From: Lysinibacillus piscis
Lineage (GTDB): Bacteria; Bacillota; Bacilli; Bacillales_A; Planococcaceae
Assembly: GCF_026012395.1 (NCBI RefSeq)
Contig: NZ_BRZA01000002.1
Location: forward strand, 496,001-560,000
Reading direction: 5' to 3'
DNA: 64,000 bases
Below are positions 44,418 to 52,810 of this stretch, piece by piece. Made by a program: the position numbers and the translations under genes. The notes below the pieces were generated by a model, which was not told the DNA's origin, made no database searches, and saw nothing but the letters and a program-made list of their open reading frames with translations. Every line of letters begins with the position of its first letter. The first letter of the stretch is position 1.

Positions 44418-45171
44418 GGCGAACCAGCACTATATGAGCGTGTCGCAGTTTAAGCAAGCAATGCAGTGTGAGGCTTCCATGATAGCTGAATTAAAGGGCG
44501 AGTTTATTCGCCCACTCTCTCCAGCTATGGCAGTAGGTAGCTACTTACATGCAGCATTTGATAGTGATGAGGTGTTTAGTGCTTATTTACATGCTAATCA
44601 CGATGCCATTTTTAATACTAAAGGTAATAAATATGCTGATTATCTGAAAGCTGATGAAATGATTGAAACCATTCAGAACGATAAATTTTGCATGTTCGCC
44701 CTAGATGGCGAAAAAGAGGTTATCATGACAGGGCAGTTATTCGGCGCCGATTGGAAAATCAGAGTGGATAGTATCAACCATCAACGAGGTACTTTTACGG
44801 ACCTCAAAAGCACCCAAGAGCTTGCTAAACGTTATTGGAGCGAGAAATACAATACTTACGGGTCATTTGTACAAGCGTATGATTACATCCTGCAAATGTA
44901 CGTTTACCGAGAAATCATTTTTCAAAATACAGGGCGTTATTATGATCCGTATATCGTGGCAGTCACAAAAGAAACACCACCCGACAAAGCCGTTCTACAC
45001 TTTGACTCTAGCCGTTTTGACTTTGAGAAGGAATATGTCCAAACAATATTACCAAGCATCTTAGAAGCAAAGCAGGGTATTAAAAAAGGGCATCGTTGTG
45101 AAAAGTGTCCATACTGTCGAGCAACCAAGCAATTAAAATCATCATTTGAGATTGAGTATTTACTAGATTAG
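44368..45171 (+). CDS. PD-(D/E)XK exonuclease, RecE-like
   Basis: 267 residues, overlapping the previous gene by 50 bases. The nuclease core is GSYLHAAFD, then the catalytic IRVDSINHQRGTFTDLKST (D..DxK). C-terminal GHRCEKCPYCRATKQ holds three cysteines that may bind metal or an Fe-S cluster. It should resect double-stranded DNA for annealing with the upstream gene product. Confidence 0.85.
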   Translation: MHQTKIRLNSQNYHSNEANQHYMSVSQFKQAMQCEASMIAELKGEFIRPLSPAMAVGSYLHAAFDSDEVFSAYLHANHDAIFNTKGNKYADYLKADEMIETIQNDKFCMFALDGEKEVIMTGQLFGADWKIRVDSINHQRGTFTDLKSTQELAKRYWSEKYNTYGSFVQAYDYILQMYVYREIIFQNTGRYYDPYIVAVTKETPPDKAVLHFDSSRFDFEKEYVQTILPSILEAKQGIKKGHRCEKCPYCRATKQLKSSFEIEYLLD

Positions 45172-45184
45172 GTGGTGCAAACGG

Positions 45185-45361
45185 ATGAACAACGTACCCC
45201 ACAAAGTCCTTCTGCCTCGCTGGATATTCGAGCAGGCAGAAGGTGATAGGGATGAAATTAAGCGCTTGGTGCTGGAATATATGAAACGTTATCCAAACTA
45301 TCGAATTATTCAAGTGAATGGTAGTTTCGCAGTTTGCGAACGATTAGGTGGACTTATATAG
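45185..45361 (+). CDS. small prophage protein
   Basis: 58 residues (MNNVPHKVLLPRWIFEQAEG onward, ending VCERLGGLI) with TAGGTGG before ATG 45185. Probably translated with its neighbours. Unknown function. Confidence 0.6.
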   Translation: MNNVPHKVLLPRWIFEQAEGDRDEIKRLVLEYMKRYPNYRIIQVNGSFAVCERLGGLI

Positions 45362-45370
45362 GAGGTAGCT

Positions 45371-45505
45371 ATGCTCAAACAATTACAAAAAGCCTATGAG
45401 GTAGCACTTCAAAATGTCGTGTTTGTGGATTTTAAGAGTAAGTCGATATTGAAAGTTCGGAATATTGAAAAAGTGGAGGGTGGCAACTATGACAGTAGCA
45501 ATTAA
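45371..45505 (+). CDS. very small prophage protein
   Basis: 44 residues from ATG 45371 with a strong AGGAGGTAGCT. Ends 17 bases inside the clamp-like gene in another frame. Unknown function. Confidence 0.55.
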   Translation: MLKQLQKAYEVALQNVVFVDFKSKSILKVRNIEKVEGGNYDSSN

Positions 45506-46133
45506 AAATGAAATTGAAATCGTAGGAAGAGAAAGATTAACACCAGCTTTAGAGGTAGCAAAAAAATTCACATCTACTACCCCATCTAGACCAGCATTAA
45601 ATCATCTTGCTTTAAAGGAAAATGGTGAAATGCATGCAACAGATACTTTTCGAGCAATTATCTTAAAGAATGTTCATTCTTACCAAGAAGAAATCTTGTT
45701 AAATCATAAAACATTAGATTTGATTAAAGGTTACGTGTTTCCTCATTTGAATGAATTGTTGAAAGTTGAAGAACATACACAATCATCTTTTCAGTTATCT
45801 AAAGAAGATGCACTGAAACTAATACCAGCAATTAAATTCATTAAATCTAACAAATTTCAAATAATGAAATTCACATTTACAAATGACTATATTGAACTTT
45901 CAGTACCTGGTATTCATTTAAAATTAGACGATTTTGAATTTGATATTAAGCAACATAAAGACACTGAAAATATTATTTCTTTCACACCTATCTATTTATT
46001 AGATGCCTTAGAAGCTTTCTTAAAATTCTCATCAAATGAAAATATTACGGTCCATCATCAAGGTGCATTGAAAGTTATGATTTTTGAAAATGAAGATATG
46101 ACTAAAGGAGTTTTACCACGCAGAATTTACTAG
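45489..46133 (+). CDS. short sliding-clamp-like protein (DnaN C-terminal motif)
   Basis: 214 residues from ATG 45489 (GGAGGGTGGCAACT). The order IEIVGRERLTPALEVAKKFTSTTPSRPALNHLALKE resembles the start of a beta-clamp domain. The last residues GVLPRRIY mirror the bacterial clamp ending LPVRTY. At 214 residues it would hold two clamp domains rather than the three in DnaN (about 378), close to the PCNA or T4 gp45 layout. It lies directly before the replication genes. Clamp identity is inference. Confidence 0.6.
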   Translation: MTVAIKNEIEIVGRERLTPALEVAKKFTSTTPSRPALNHLALKENGEMHATDTFRAIILKNVHSYQEEILLNHKTLDLIKGYVFPHLNELLKVEEHTQSSFQLSKEDALKLIPAIKFIKSNKFQIMKFTFTNDYIELSVPGIHLKLDDFEFDIKQHKDTENIISFTPIYLLDALEAFLKFSSNENITVHHQGALKVMIFENEDMTKGVLPRRIY

Positions 46134-46148
46134 GAGGGGTGAAGGTAA

Positions 46149-46997
46149 ATGAGCATCATCCGAGTAGCTAAAAATAGTAACTATGTAGTAATGAATCGTA
46201 CAGCATTAAATGATAATCGACTTTCTTGGCGAGCGAAGGGAATCATGGCTTACATGCTTTCAATGCCAGATGATTGGGTGTTTTATCAAGATGAGCTAAT
46301 AACACATTCTTGTGATGGAAAAACAGCATTTGACGGTGGGTTTAAGGAATTAAAAAAACATGGATATGTGGAGCGTAGACAGGTTAAAGATGAACAAACT
46401 CAAAAAATTACACATTGGGAAACGATTGTTCATGAAATACCATTTGAGCCACAACCCGAAAAACCAGTGGGTGGAAAAACCACTCACTGGGAAACCACCC
46501 ACCTGGAAATCCACCCTGTGGAAAATCAGCAACTACTAAGTACTGATATAAACCAAGTATTGAATAAACCAAATACTGATATAAACCAAGTATTGAATAA
46601 ACCAAATACTGATATAAACCAAGTACTGACTACAGACATGGAGAATACTCAAAGGCTATATGAATTTTTTGTCAGTCGCTTGCAAAAAATTCCTAGTGAT
46701 AAGTTACGAGAAGATATTGATTTCTATATAGCAACTTATCATGATGCAAATCTCATTTTAGAAGCATTCAATAGAGCTCTAACAAATGGAAGTGTAAAAG
46801 CTAAAGAAAAATATGCTTTGGCAACTCTCCGCAATTGGAAACATGAAGGAATTACCACTATAGAGTTGTTAGAGCTGAAGGAGGTGCAGCAGAATGGAAT
46901 CAATCAACACGACAATGCAGAAGTTGAAGCAAGAAAATCCGCAATTCGAGCAGAGAATGATAGACGCGCAAAACTTGCTGGCATCCAAAGGGATTGA
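46149..46997 (+). CDS. replication initiator with winged helix and DnaD-like tail
   Basis: 282 residues. The N-terminal helix-turn-helix (MNRTALNDNRLSWRAKGIMAYML, then ELITHSCDGKTAFDGGFKELKKHGYVERR) is typical of phage RepO/replisome-organiser proteins. A low-complexity linker (residues 131-160) repeats NTDINQVLNKP and is encoded by the iterons. The C-terminal part (about 170-240) is DnaD-like. It should bind the origin within its own gene and load the helicase loader encoded next. Confidence 0.82.
   Translation: MSIIRVAKNSNYVVMNRTALNDNRLSWRAKGIMAYMLSMPDDWVFYQDELITHSCDGKTAFDGGFKELKKHGYVERRQVKDEQTQKITHWETIVHEIPFEPQPEKPVGGKTTHWETTHLEIHPVENQQLLSTDINQVLNKPNTDINQVLNKPNTDINQVLTTDMENTQRLYEFFVSRLQKIPSDKLREDIDFYIATYHDANLILEAFNRALTNGSVKAKEKYALATLRNWKHEGITTIELLELKEVQQNGINQHDNAEVEARKSAIRAENDRRAKLAGIQRD
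46542..46626. repeat. 33-bp iterons inside the initiator gene, candidate phage origin
   Basis: Copies start at 46542, 46575 and 46608, exactly 33 bases apart; two are full and identical and the third is partial. The unit opens ACTGATATAAACCAAGT. GC-rich CCAC/GTGG motifs repeat just upstream (46465-46520) and an AT-rich track follows. Iterons within the initiator gene are the classic lambda-O arrangement. Confidence 0.82.
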
Positions 46998-47970
46998 GTG
47001 TTTAACCCAGCCTAGTGAAGTTTGCCCGAAAGGAAAGTGTGATGGTAGTGGGTTCTTATGGTTTATTGACTATTACAAGAAACTCAATCCACATAAGGTT
47101 GCTGCTGATATAAAAAAACATCGTGAGTTGTATGCTGTTGCTCATGAAAAAAATGATGAACAAGAAATGGTTCGCATTTCTGACATTCTTGAAAATTTAA
47201 AAAAGGAAGCCGAGTGGTGGGAGAAATGTGAATGCTATGAACACAAGTTGAAAGAACAAGAGATTGCTAGAAAGTTAGATTTGTCAGGTATGCCAGAAAA
47301 ATTTAGAAAAGTTAAAGTGATGGGGTTCAAAACAGATATTTATAAGCGAGAAGAATCGAGAACAGATGCAACACTTGCCCTAAAAATAGCTATGAACTTT
47401 ATAAAAGGCTATGAAGAAATAGAAAAAGGTAAAGGACTTTATTTCTACAGTACAACCAAAGGTGCAGGTAAGACCCGACTAGCTTGTGGTATTGGTAACG
47501 CATTAATGAGCATGTACAACAAAACAGTTGTATACATGAAAGCTGATGATCTGTTTCTGCAAATTCGTAAAACGTATAAAGATTCCAGTGAAACAACTGA
47601 GGATGAAATTCTAAAAATCTATCGTGAAGCTGATGTGTTAATCATTGACGACATTGCTGTTGAGAAGCCATCTGATTTCGCAGGTCGGGTTTTGTACAAC
47701 ATCTTGGATTCTCGGATGGAAAATTTCAAAACGACGCTAATAACGTCAAATAAGACGATTGACGAGTTAGCCGATATTTATCAAACCAAAGATAAACAGG
47801 GTAATCCAATCCTAAACAGCGACAGTGGTGAACGATTGAGAAGTCGAGTTAACAAAATGTGTTATTCAGTCAACATGCCAGAAGAATCTGTGCGTGATAT
47901 GGAAGCACAACATGAAAATTACGCTTTTGAACAAATCTTATTTAAACCTATTAAGGAGGAAACAAGATGA
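46894..47970 (+). CDS. DnaC-like helicase loader ATPase
   Basis: 358 residues, starting inside the initiator gene at AAGGAGGTG. N-terminal cysteine motif CPKGKCDGSGFLWF with a later KCECY could bind zinc. The AAA+ domain has Walker A TTKGAGKTRL (near residue 190) and Walker B ADVLIIDDIAVEK, then sensor region TTLITSNKTIDEL and arginine finger region GERLRSRV. It loads the replicative helicase. Confidence 0.9.
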   Translation: MESINTTMQKLKQENPQFEQRMIDAQNLLASKGIECLTQPSEVCPKGKCDGSGFLWFIDYYKKLNPHKVAADIKKHRELYAVAHEKNDEQEMVRISDILENLKKEAEWWEKCECYEHKLKEQEIARKLDLSGMPEKFRKVKVMGFKTDIYKREESRTDATLALKIAMNFIKGYEEIEKGKGLYFYSTTKGAGKTRLACGIGNALMSMYNKTVVYMKADDLFLQIRKTYKDSSETTEDEILKIYREADVLIIDDIAVEKPSDFAGRVLYNILDSRMENFKTTLITSNKTIDELADIYQTKDKQGNPILNSDSGERLRSRVNKMCYSVNMPEESVRDMEAQHENYAFEQILFKPIKEETR

Positions 47971-48194
47971 GATTAGAATATTGGCACGCTGAACAAAATG
48001 GTCTAGTTAGATGCCCTGTTACTGGTTGTCATCACATCGGGACAGTAATTACAAAAACGCATTTGAGATTGGAGCATGGTTTGACACGAGACGAGGTGCA
48101 AAATCAATTTGGATTTCCTAAAAAAGTGCACAAACTCAATAGAGCAGAGATTGAGAAGATGATTGAGCAAAAGAATAGTGGTGTGAAAGCGTAG
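47967..48194 (+). CDS. small C2H2-like zinc-finger protein
   Basis: 75 residues, ATGA-coupled to the loader gene. RCPVTGCHHIGTVITKTHLRLEHG gives C-x4-C and H-x4-H spacing, followed by LTRDEVQNQFGFP as in Ros/MucR-type fingers. It may regulate transcription or bind RNA. Confidence 0.7.
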   Translation: MRLEYWHAEQNGLVRCPVTGCHHIGTVITKTHLRLEHGLTRDEVQNQFGFPKKVHKLNRAEIEKMIEQKNSGVKA

Positions 48195-48202
48195 GTGGTC
48201 TT

Positions 48203-48283
48203 GTGGAGGTTTTACGAATTGATTTCGACAAAGGGATTCACGTGCAGACGAAAACGGCTCACAAGGCTTTTAAACGTTATTAG
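48203..48283 (+). CDS. possible 26-residue peptide
   Basis: GTG 48203 with TAGGTGG before it, ending KAFKRY at TAG 48281. Very short; retained only because the gap between neighbours is otherwise empty. Confidence 0.3.
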   Translation: MEVLRIDFDKGIHVQTKTAHKAFKRY

Positions 48284-48294
48284 GAGGTACGACG

Positions 48295-48681
48295 ATGAAA
48301 CAAGAACAGTTAGATGCCATTAAAGAACGTGCAGTAAATGCTACAGACGGGCCATGGCAAGTGTACGAAATGGAAGATGGCACACAAATCGGAACAGTAG
48401 AACATCATCCACAATTAAAATCACCAATGCATGTTGTGACAATGAGTTATTGGGGTGAAAAACCTTATAGTCGTGTGTGGATTGATAAAGACAACGCAAA
48501 ATTCATTGCGCATGCTCGAGAAGATGTACCAGCACTTATTGCAGAGTTAGAAAGATTAAAATCAGAATTACAAGGCATCATTTCGGTTGCAAAAGAAGAA
48601 ATTGAATCGCAATCTCCACATGGCTATGAAGACATAATCATAATAGCTCACAAAGCATTGGTAGGTGAAGCAGATGGATGA
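48295..48681 (+). CDS. prophage hypothetical protein of the ead/Ea22-like kind
   Basis: 128 residues behind AGGAGGTACGACG. The pattern LDAIKERAVNATDGPWQVYE ... KFIAHAREDVPALIAELERLKSEL is common in phage genomes, often annotated ead/Ea22-like. Function unknown. Confidence 0.72.
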   Translation: MKQEQLDAIKERAVNATDGPWQVYEMEDGTQIGTVEHHPQLKSPMHVVTMSYWGEKPYSRVWIDKDNAKFIAHAREDVPALIAELERLKSELQGIISVAKEEIESQSPHGYEDIIIIAHKALVGEADG

Positions 48682-48865
48682 ACAATACTATATCGACCAA
48701 ATTTCACTGCATGTAGGTTTGTACAAGAAATATCAGTACAAAGAAAATGAAATAGGCTTTTATCAAAATCTTGAATCTTTGCGTAAATTAAAGGGTTTTC
48801 AAACTCAAGATGAAACAGTTGATTATGCGGCTAATTATCCAATAAAAAGCAGGGTGATAGCATGA
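48674..48865 (+). CDS. small prophage protein
   Basis: 63 residues from ATG 48674, overlapping the previous gene by eight bases and coupled with the next. Tyr- and Gln-rich. Unknown function. Confidence 0.6.
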   Translation: MDEQYYIDQISLHVGLYKKYQYKENEIGFYQNLESLRKLKGFQTQDETVDYAANYPIKSRVIA

Positions 48866-49041
48866 AAGATTATGCACTTTACAAAGGGGACCAGATGATA
48901 GCCATTGGAACAGTAAATGAAATTGCTAAGGAACGTGGTGTTAAGCCTGAAACAATACGTTATTACATGTCAGGAGCTTATCAAAGACGTTCAAATAGCA
49001 AGGTAAATAACAGATTGCAACTCATTAAGCTTGAAGACTAA
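48862..49041 (+). CDS. small prophage helix-turn-helix-like protein
   Basis: 59 residues from ATG 48862 with AGGGTGATAGC. VNEIAKERGVKPETIRYYMS reads like a helix-turn-helix of the kind found in small phage DNA-binding proteins acting on codons or sigma. Too short for firm assignment. Confidence 0.6.
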   Translation: MKDYALYKGDQMIAIGTVNEIAKERGVKPETIRYYMSGAYQRRSNSKVNNRLQLIKLED

Positions 49042-49118
49042 ATACACGCTGCTGGTAGAACGAGATTACATTATTTTATCAGCAGACTACTAAGAGTGCT
49101 AATAATTGAGGTGGGAAT

Positions 49119-49538
49119 ATGACTAAATCAAAATATGGTAATAAAAAAGTTGTTCATGACGGAATTACTTTCGATTCAGCTTTGGAAGTGAAATATTATG
49201 ATCACTTGAAACATCTACAAGCACAAGGTATTGTGACCTCCTTTGAATTACAGCCAAGGTTTGTATTGCTGCCAAAGTTCGAAAAGAATGGGAAGAAATA
49301 TCGTGAGATTGGTTATAACGCAGATTTCACAGTTCATTATGCAGATGGCCATTCAGAAGTGGTTGACATCAAGGGAATGGTTACACAGCAATTTGAATTG
49401 AGGAAGAAGTTATTCGAATACCGTTATCCGCTCGAATTAAGGCTTCTAACGTATTCAAAGATTGATGGTGGATGGATTACTCATGATGAATTGAAAAAGG
49501 CTAGAAAGGCACGTAGAGCTCTTAAGACAGGAGGGTAA
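49119..49538 (+). CDS. DUF1064-family phage endonuclease (PD-(D/E)XK)
   Basis: 139 residues. SKYGNKKVVHDGITFDSALEVKYY is the DUF1064 N-terminus (E in SALE), and the catalytic core is YNADFTVHY ... EVVDIKGM (D..DxK). Such proteins are thought to act as Holliday-junction or processing nucleases in phages. GAGGTGGGAAT precedes ATG 49119. Confidence 0.86.
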   Translation: MTKSKYGNKKVVHDGITFDSALEVKYYDHLKHLQAQGIVTSFELQPRFVLLPKFEKNGKKYREIGYNADFTVHYADGHSEVVDIKGMVTQQFELRKKLFEYRYPLELRLLTYSKIDGGWITHDELKKARKARRALKTGG

Positions 49539-49540
49539 AT

Positions 49541-49789
49541 ATGAAGGGGATGAGAGAACGTCAAAAAAGATATATTTTGTTCACTGGCGAAGCTCACGAA
49601 AACATGAAATTCGATTTTACTCAGCATGAAATTGATAAATTTATCAGTTTATGGGATGAAGGTATACCAATTGCAAAAATCGCTAAGAAATTTGGTATCA
49701 ATACTACCAATGCTGGACTAGTTGTTATGGATTTACACATGGCAGGCAAGTTGAAAGAAAGAACTACAGGTGTATTTGGAAGTAAATAA
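49541..49789 (+). CDS. small prophage HTH-type protein
   Basis: 82 residues. WDEGIPIAKIAKKFGINTTNAGLVVMDL is a helix-turn-helix of the sort that recognises DNA. Two bases after the DUF1064 stop. Possible early regulator. Confidence 0.65.
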   Translation: MKGMRERQKRYILFTGEAHENMKFDFTQHEIDKFISLWDEGIPIAKIAKKFGINTTNAGLVVMDLHMAGKLKERTTGVFGSK

Positions 49790-49831
49790 TATATTTGTTT
49801 AGTACAAGAGTCATTTTGTTGAGGAGTGATC

Positions 49832-50017
49832 ATGATGTCAAAAGAGGAATTTTTAGCTGAGCTGTCTGATCAAACACCAGAAGAGTTAAATTTTAATTAT
49901 GATTTAAAAACACTCAAAAAAGCTGCTTGTGTATTCAAAATTCCAGGTAGGTCTTACATGAATAAAATACTACTTTGTTTAAACATAGAGCAATATTTAA
50001 ACGATTTAGGAGTGTGA
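49832..50017 (+). CDS. small prophage protein
   Basis: 61 residues from ATG 49832, GAGGAG just upstream. Helical and acidic at the N-terminus. Unknown function. Confidence 0.57.
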   Translation: MMSKEEFLAELSDQTPEELNFNYDLKTLKKAACVFKIPGRSYMNKILLCLNIEQYLNDLGV

Positions 50018-50054
50018 GCGAGGGAATCATTATGTGCGGCAAGTGAGGTGTAAT

Positions 50055-50345
50055 ATGAATCAATTAAATATATTTGATTTCATAGAAGAAGAACTTCAAA
50101 TAGGGAATTTTGTATATTTCAAGTGGTTTAGTGATTCAGGAAAACTATTGACTGATGGATTTGGAAAAATTTCAAAAATTTATGGCAACATTGTTGAAGT
50201 AAAAACATTAAACAAACAAAAAAATGGGTTATATCAATCTTTAATATTTCCAGTAAAAAAACATGATGTAATCATTAATCATCGCATTACTGAAAAAGAT
50301 ATTAAAAATAATTTAAAACTAGAAAATCGTTTCCATAAATATTGA
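50055..50345 (+). CDS. prophage hypothetical protein
   Basis: 96 residues from ATG 50055 (GAGGTGTAAT). Beta-rich with a KOW/SH3-like look (GNFVYFKWFSDSGKLLTDGFGKISKIYGNIVEV). Unknown function. Confidence 0.6.
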   Translation: MNQLNIFDFIEEELQIGNFVYFKWFSDSGKLLTDGFGKISKIYGNIVEVKTLNKQKNGLYQSLIFPVKKHDVIINHRITEKDIKNNLKLENRFHKY

Positions 50346-50401
50346 TCAATTTGAGGAACATATCTGAACCAAATTGTGTAGTAACGAAAGGGGGAATACC
50401 A

Positions 50402-51001
50402 GTGCAAAGTCATGATGTTCAGGATCCTGTTTATACAGTGCATGTAGGAGATAATTCAGGATTAATTAAAAAAGTCAGTGATTTATATTTTGTGGATGGA
50501 GACAAGGTTGCTGATGTTACGTGGGGTAGAGGTGTATTTTGGAAACAAGTTGATAAATCAAAATACGACATAATCGGTACTGACCTTAAAACGGGAGTAG
50601 ACTTTAGAAACTTACCCTATGAGGATAATTCGTTTAATCATACTGTTATTGATCCACCATATGCACGAATCACCAATCTAAAAGGTATGGTTGATTGTTA
50701 TAACACTACTCGGCATACCACACATGATGAAATTTTAGGTTTATATCGAGCAGGTTTAAAAGAGCTTGTACGGATTACGAAACCAGGAGGATTCATTTTT
50801 GTAAAATGCCAAGATGAAATACATGGTGGGAAACAAAAATGGACACATATTGAAATACACGATATGGCAGTTGAGGAATTTGGGCTGTATACGAAAGATT
50901 TATTTGTCTTGGTAAATACGAAAAAGCCCAAGCCATTGTATAAACAACAACACGCCCGAAAGAATCACAGCTATTTATGGGTGTTTCAAGCTAAAAAATA
51001 A
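50402..51001 (+). CDS. phage DNA methyltransferase, DPPY type
   Basis: 199 residues from GTG 50402 with AAGGGGG eight bases before; the longer frame from TTG 50342 has no site. The catalytic motif is DPPY (IDPPYARI), with FxGxG-like VTWGRGVFW and GTDLK for S-adenosylmethionine, in class order beta-type N6-adenine/N4-cytosine enzymes. No restriction partner is next to it, so protection of phage DNA or regulation is likely. Confidence 0.82.
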   Translation: MQSHDVQDPVYTVHVGDNSGLIKKVSDLYFVDGDKVADVTWGRGVFWKQVDKSKYDIIGTDLKTGVDFRNLPYEDNSFNHTVIDPPYARITNLKGMVDCYNTTRHTTHDEILGLYRAGLKELVRITKPGGFIFVKCQDEIHGGKQKWTHIEIHDMAVEEFGLYTKDLFVLVNTKKPKPLYKQQHARKNHSYLWVFQAKK

Positions 51002-51045
51002 CTTGGCATTCTGCCAATTTTGCATAGGGAGGTAGGTGAACTCTA

Positions 51046-51204
51046 TTGCCAATACTCAATTGGATTAAGTTATACGAACAGCACACAGGGACGGTTTATA
51101 TTGGGTGTGACAAATACGGCTATCTATTTGAAGAATACTCTGGTGCTATACGGAAATTAACACAAAGCGAACTTCGCTATTTTGTACGAAATTTAAAAGA
51201 ATAA
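51046..51204 (+). CDS. small prophage protein
   Basis: 52 residues from TTG 51046 (LNWIKLYEQHTGTVYIGCDK onward). GGGAGGTAGGTGAA is 10-20 bases upstream. Unknown function. Confidence 0.52.
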   Translation: MPILNWIKLYEQHTGTVYIGCDKYGYLFEEYSGAIRKLTQSELRYFVRNLKE

Positions 51205-51239
51205 GCACACAAAACACTAGAAGATAGGGGATTGATTGG

Positions 51240-51494
51240 ATGAAAGATGCATGGGTACTGCGTTTAAAAGATGAGTTTAATGATAGTGATGTACCTCAGT
51301 ATTACCAGGATGAAGACGATGAGCTTACAGATGATATAAACCAAGCAAATATCATCTATGACAAAGCCAAAGCAGAATCTTTTATGAAAAACTGGGAAGA
51401 GGCTATTTTCAAAAAGTTTGGCGAGGATGCTATTTGTAATGTAGGGTACACAAATATGATGAAGCATTTTGAATGGGTGGAAGTTGAGAAATAA
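51240..51494 (+). CDS. acidic prophage hypothetical protein
   Basis: 84 residues, very acidic N-terminal half (DEFNDSDVPQYYQDEDDE). Ribosome site weak (GGGGATTG). Unknown function. Confidence 0.57.
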   Translation: MKDAWVLRLKDEFNDSDVPQYYQDEDDELTDDINQANIIYDKAKAESFMKNWEEAIFKKFGEDAICNVGYTNMMKHFEWVEVEK

Positions 51495-51616
51495 TGTCCA
51501 CACACAATGTCAAAAACAAATAGCACTTTGACAATTGAATAGTATGGTAATCTTATTAAAGTATGGTACATTGAGATGTATAATGAGATTTGTATTGTTT
51601 AGTAGGAGGTTAGCAT

Positions 51617-51895
51617 ATGGCGTTTGAAGGTTATAGAGAAGAGTCTAAAGGTAGATGGTTTGGCGGTGGAGCTCAAATGGTCTATGTTTCAAATGAACTG
51701 AATGAAAATAAATTTTTTATTGTAAATGAGGTCGAATGTCATCTTATACGTATCCGTGAGGAAAAACAGATAGAATTGTTATTTAATTGTATGTATGGCC
51801 CTCAGTTGAGTGATGAAGAGATAGAATGGCTCATTAGTCAAGCTGGATTCAAATACTATGATAGTGTAGGGGATTATATCGCCCGTGAACAATAA
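51617..51895 (+). CDS. prophage hypothetical protein
   Basis: 92 residues behind a strong AGGAGGTTAGCAT. Mixed alpha/beta. The 120 bases before it are AT-rich with possible promoter elements. Ends at a terminator. Confidence 0.63.
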   Translation: MAFEGYREESKGRWFGGGAQMVYVSNELNENKFFIVNEVECHLIRIREEKQIELLFNCMYGPQLSDEEIEWLISQAGFKYYDSVGDYIAREQ

Positions 51896-51908
51896 AATAA
51901 ATTGCTAA

Positions 51909-51947
51909 GATACCGTACTGTTTAATATCACAGTCGGTATTTTTTTT
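51909..51947 (+). terminator. Rho-independent terminator in the early region
   Basis: ATACCGTACTG / CAGTCGGTAT stem followed by T8. It marks a transcript boundary within the prophage. Confidence 0.83.
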
Positions 51948-51995
51948 ATTAGATTTATTAACTAAACACAACAATGACCATTTGGAGGATAAGGA

Positions 51996-52097
51996 ATGAA
52001 ATATTTATTGGAGCAAAAAGAAATCAAACTCCCACGTATTGTGTGGCTAGGAAATGCCTTTTTAATCATTTGTGGAGTTTTATATACATTAAATTAG
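51996..52097 (+). CDS. 33-residue single-pass membrane peptide
   Basis: ATG 51996 behind TTTGGAGGAT. Basic start (KEIKLPRIVW) then a hydrophobic helix ending CGVLYTLN. Overlapped by a longer frame that is not supported. Unknown function. Confidence 0.52.
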   Translation: MKYLLEQKEIKLPRIVWLGNAFLIICGVLYTLN

Positions 52098-52117
52098 TTG
52101 CAACGAAAGGAGCATAT

Positions 52118-52561
52118 ATGAAAGCCATCACAATCAAACAGCCGTGGGCCACGTTGATAGCGCTGGGCGAGAAGAAATTTGAGACACGGAGCTGGCAGAC
52201 TAAATACAGAGGGCAAATAGCCATCCATGCAGGCAAAAGTGTTGATAAAGAAGCCTGCGAGGATAAAGAAATTAAACAGGCACTAGCAAAGCATGGTATT
52301 ACATCATATAAGCAATTACCATCCGGAGCAGTATTGGCTACAGCAAATATGATTGAGTGTCATGCTATCACTAAAGACTGGTGTGAATTTGGGGTAGCAG
52401 AAACAGATAAAGGTGTAAAAATCGAAGGTGACGAATATTGGTTTGGCTATTATGAAGAGGGTCGCTACGCATGGGAACTTGATAATGTACAGGTGTTACC
52501 TGAACCTGTGCCAGCGAAGGGCAAGTTGAGCCTGTGGGAGTGGGATAATGAAAATTTATGA
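52118..52561 (+). CDS. ASCH-domain protein
   Basis: 147 residues. Starts MKAITIKQPWATLIALGEKKFETRSW, the ASCH signature (G-x-K-x-x-E-x-R), with YRGQIAIHAG and GAVLATANMIEC. ASCH domains bind RNA or act as amidohydrolases on modified cytidines. AAAGGAGCATAT precedes ATG 52118. Overlaps the next gene by 14 bases. Confidence 0.85.
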   Translation: MKAITIKQPWATLIALGEKKFETRSWQTKYRGQIAIHAGKSVDKEACEDKEIKQALAKHGITSYKQLPSGAVLATANMIECHAITKDWCEFGVAETDKGVKIEGDEYWFGYYEEGRYAWELDNVQVLPEPVPAKGKLSLWEWDNENL

Positions 52562-52808
52562 CGAGGCAATTAGAAGAGAAGTGTATGAACAGGGATTGGC
52601 AGTTATTAGACGTTACGATGATTCGTGGTGGTTAAGTTTTCTGGCAGAACGCACGATTTTTGATGTACCACGTATTAAAGCAGCAAGAGATTTTTTGTTA
52701 GAACAAGCTGAACTGGCAGAAGTTTATAAACAAGCACTTGAAGAAATAGCTTCCTCCAACAATGAGGAACTAAGCAAAATTGCAAAGGCGGCTTTAGATT
52801 CAAAATAA
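52548..52808 (+). CDS. small prophage helical protein
   Basis: 86 residues, helical and acidic at the end (QALEEIASSNNEELSKIAKAAL). Starts inside the ASCH gene. Unknown function. Confidence 0.6.
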   Translation: MKIYDEAIRREVYEQGLAVIRRYDDSWWLSFLAERTIFDVPRIKAARDFLLEQAELAEVYKQALEEIASSNNEELSKIAKAALDSK

Positions 52809-52810
52809 AA

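Noticed and set aside
46542..46626. CRISPR-like repeat
   Set aside because: 33-bp units are contiguous and in frame within the initiator gene, so iterons explain them better.
51974..52117. N-terminal extension of the ASCH protein
   Set aside because: No ribosome site, and the ASCH domain starts exactly at ATG 52118 with AAAGGAG before it. The stretch also encodes a separate small membrane peptide.
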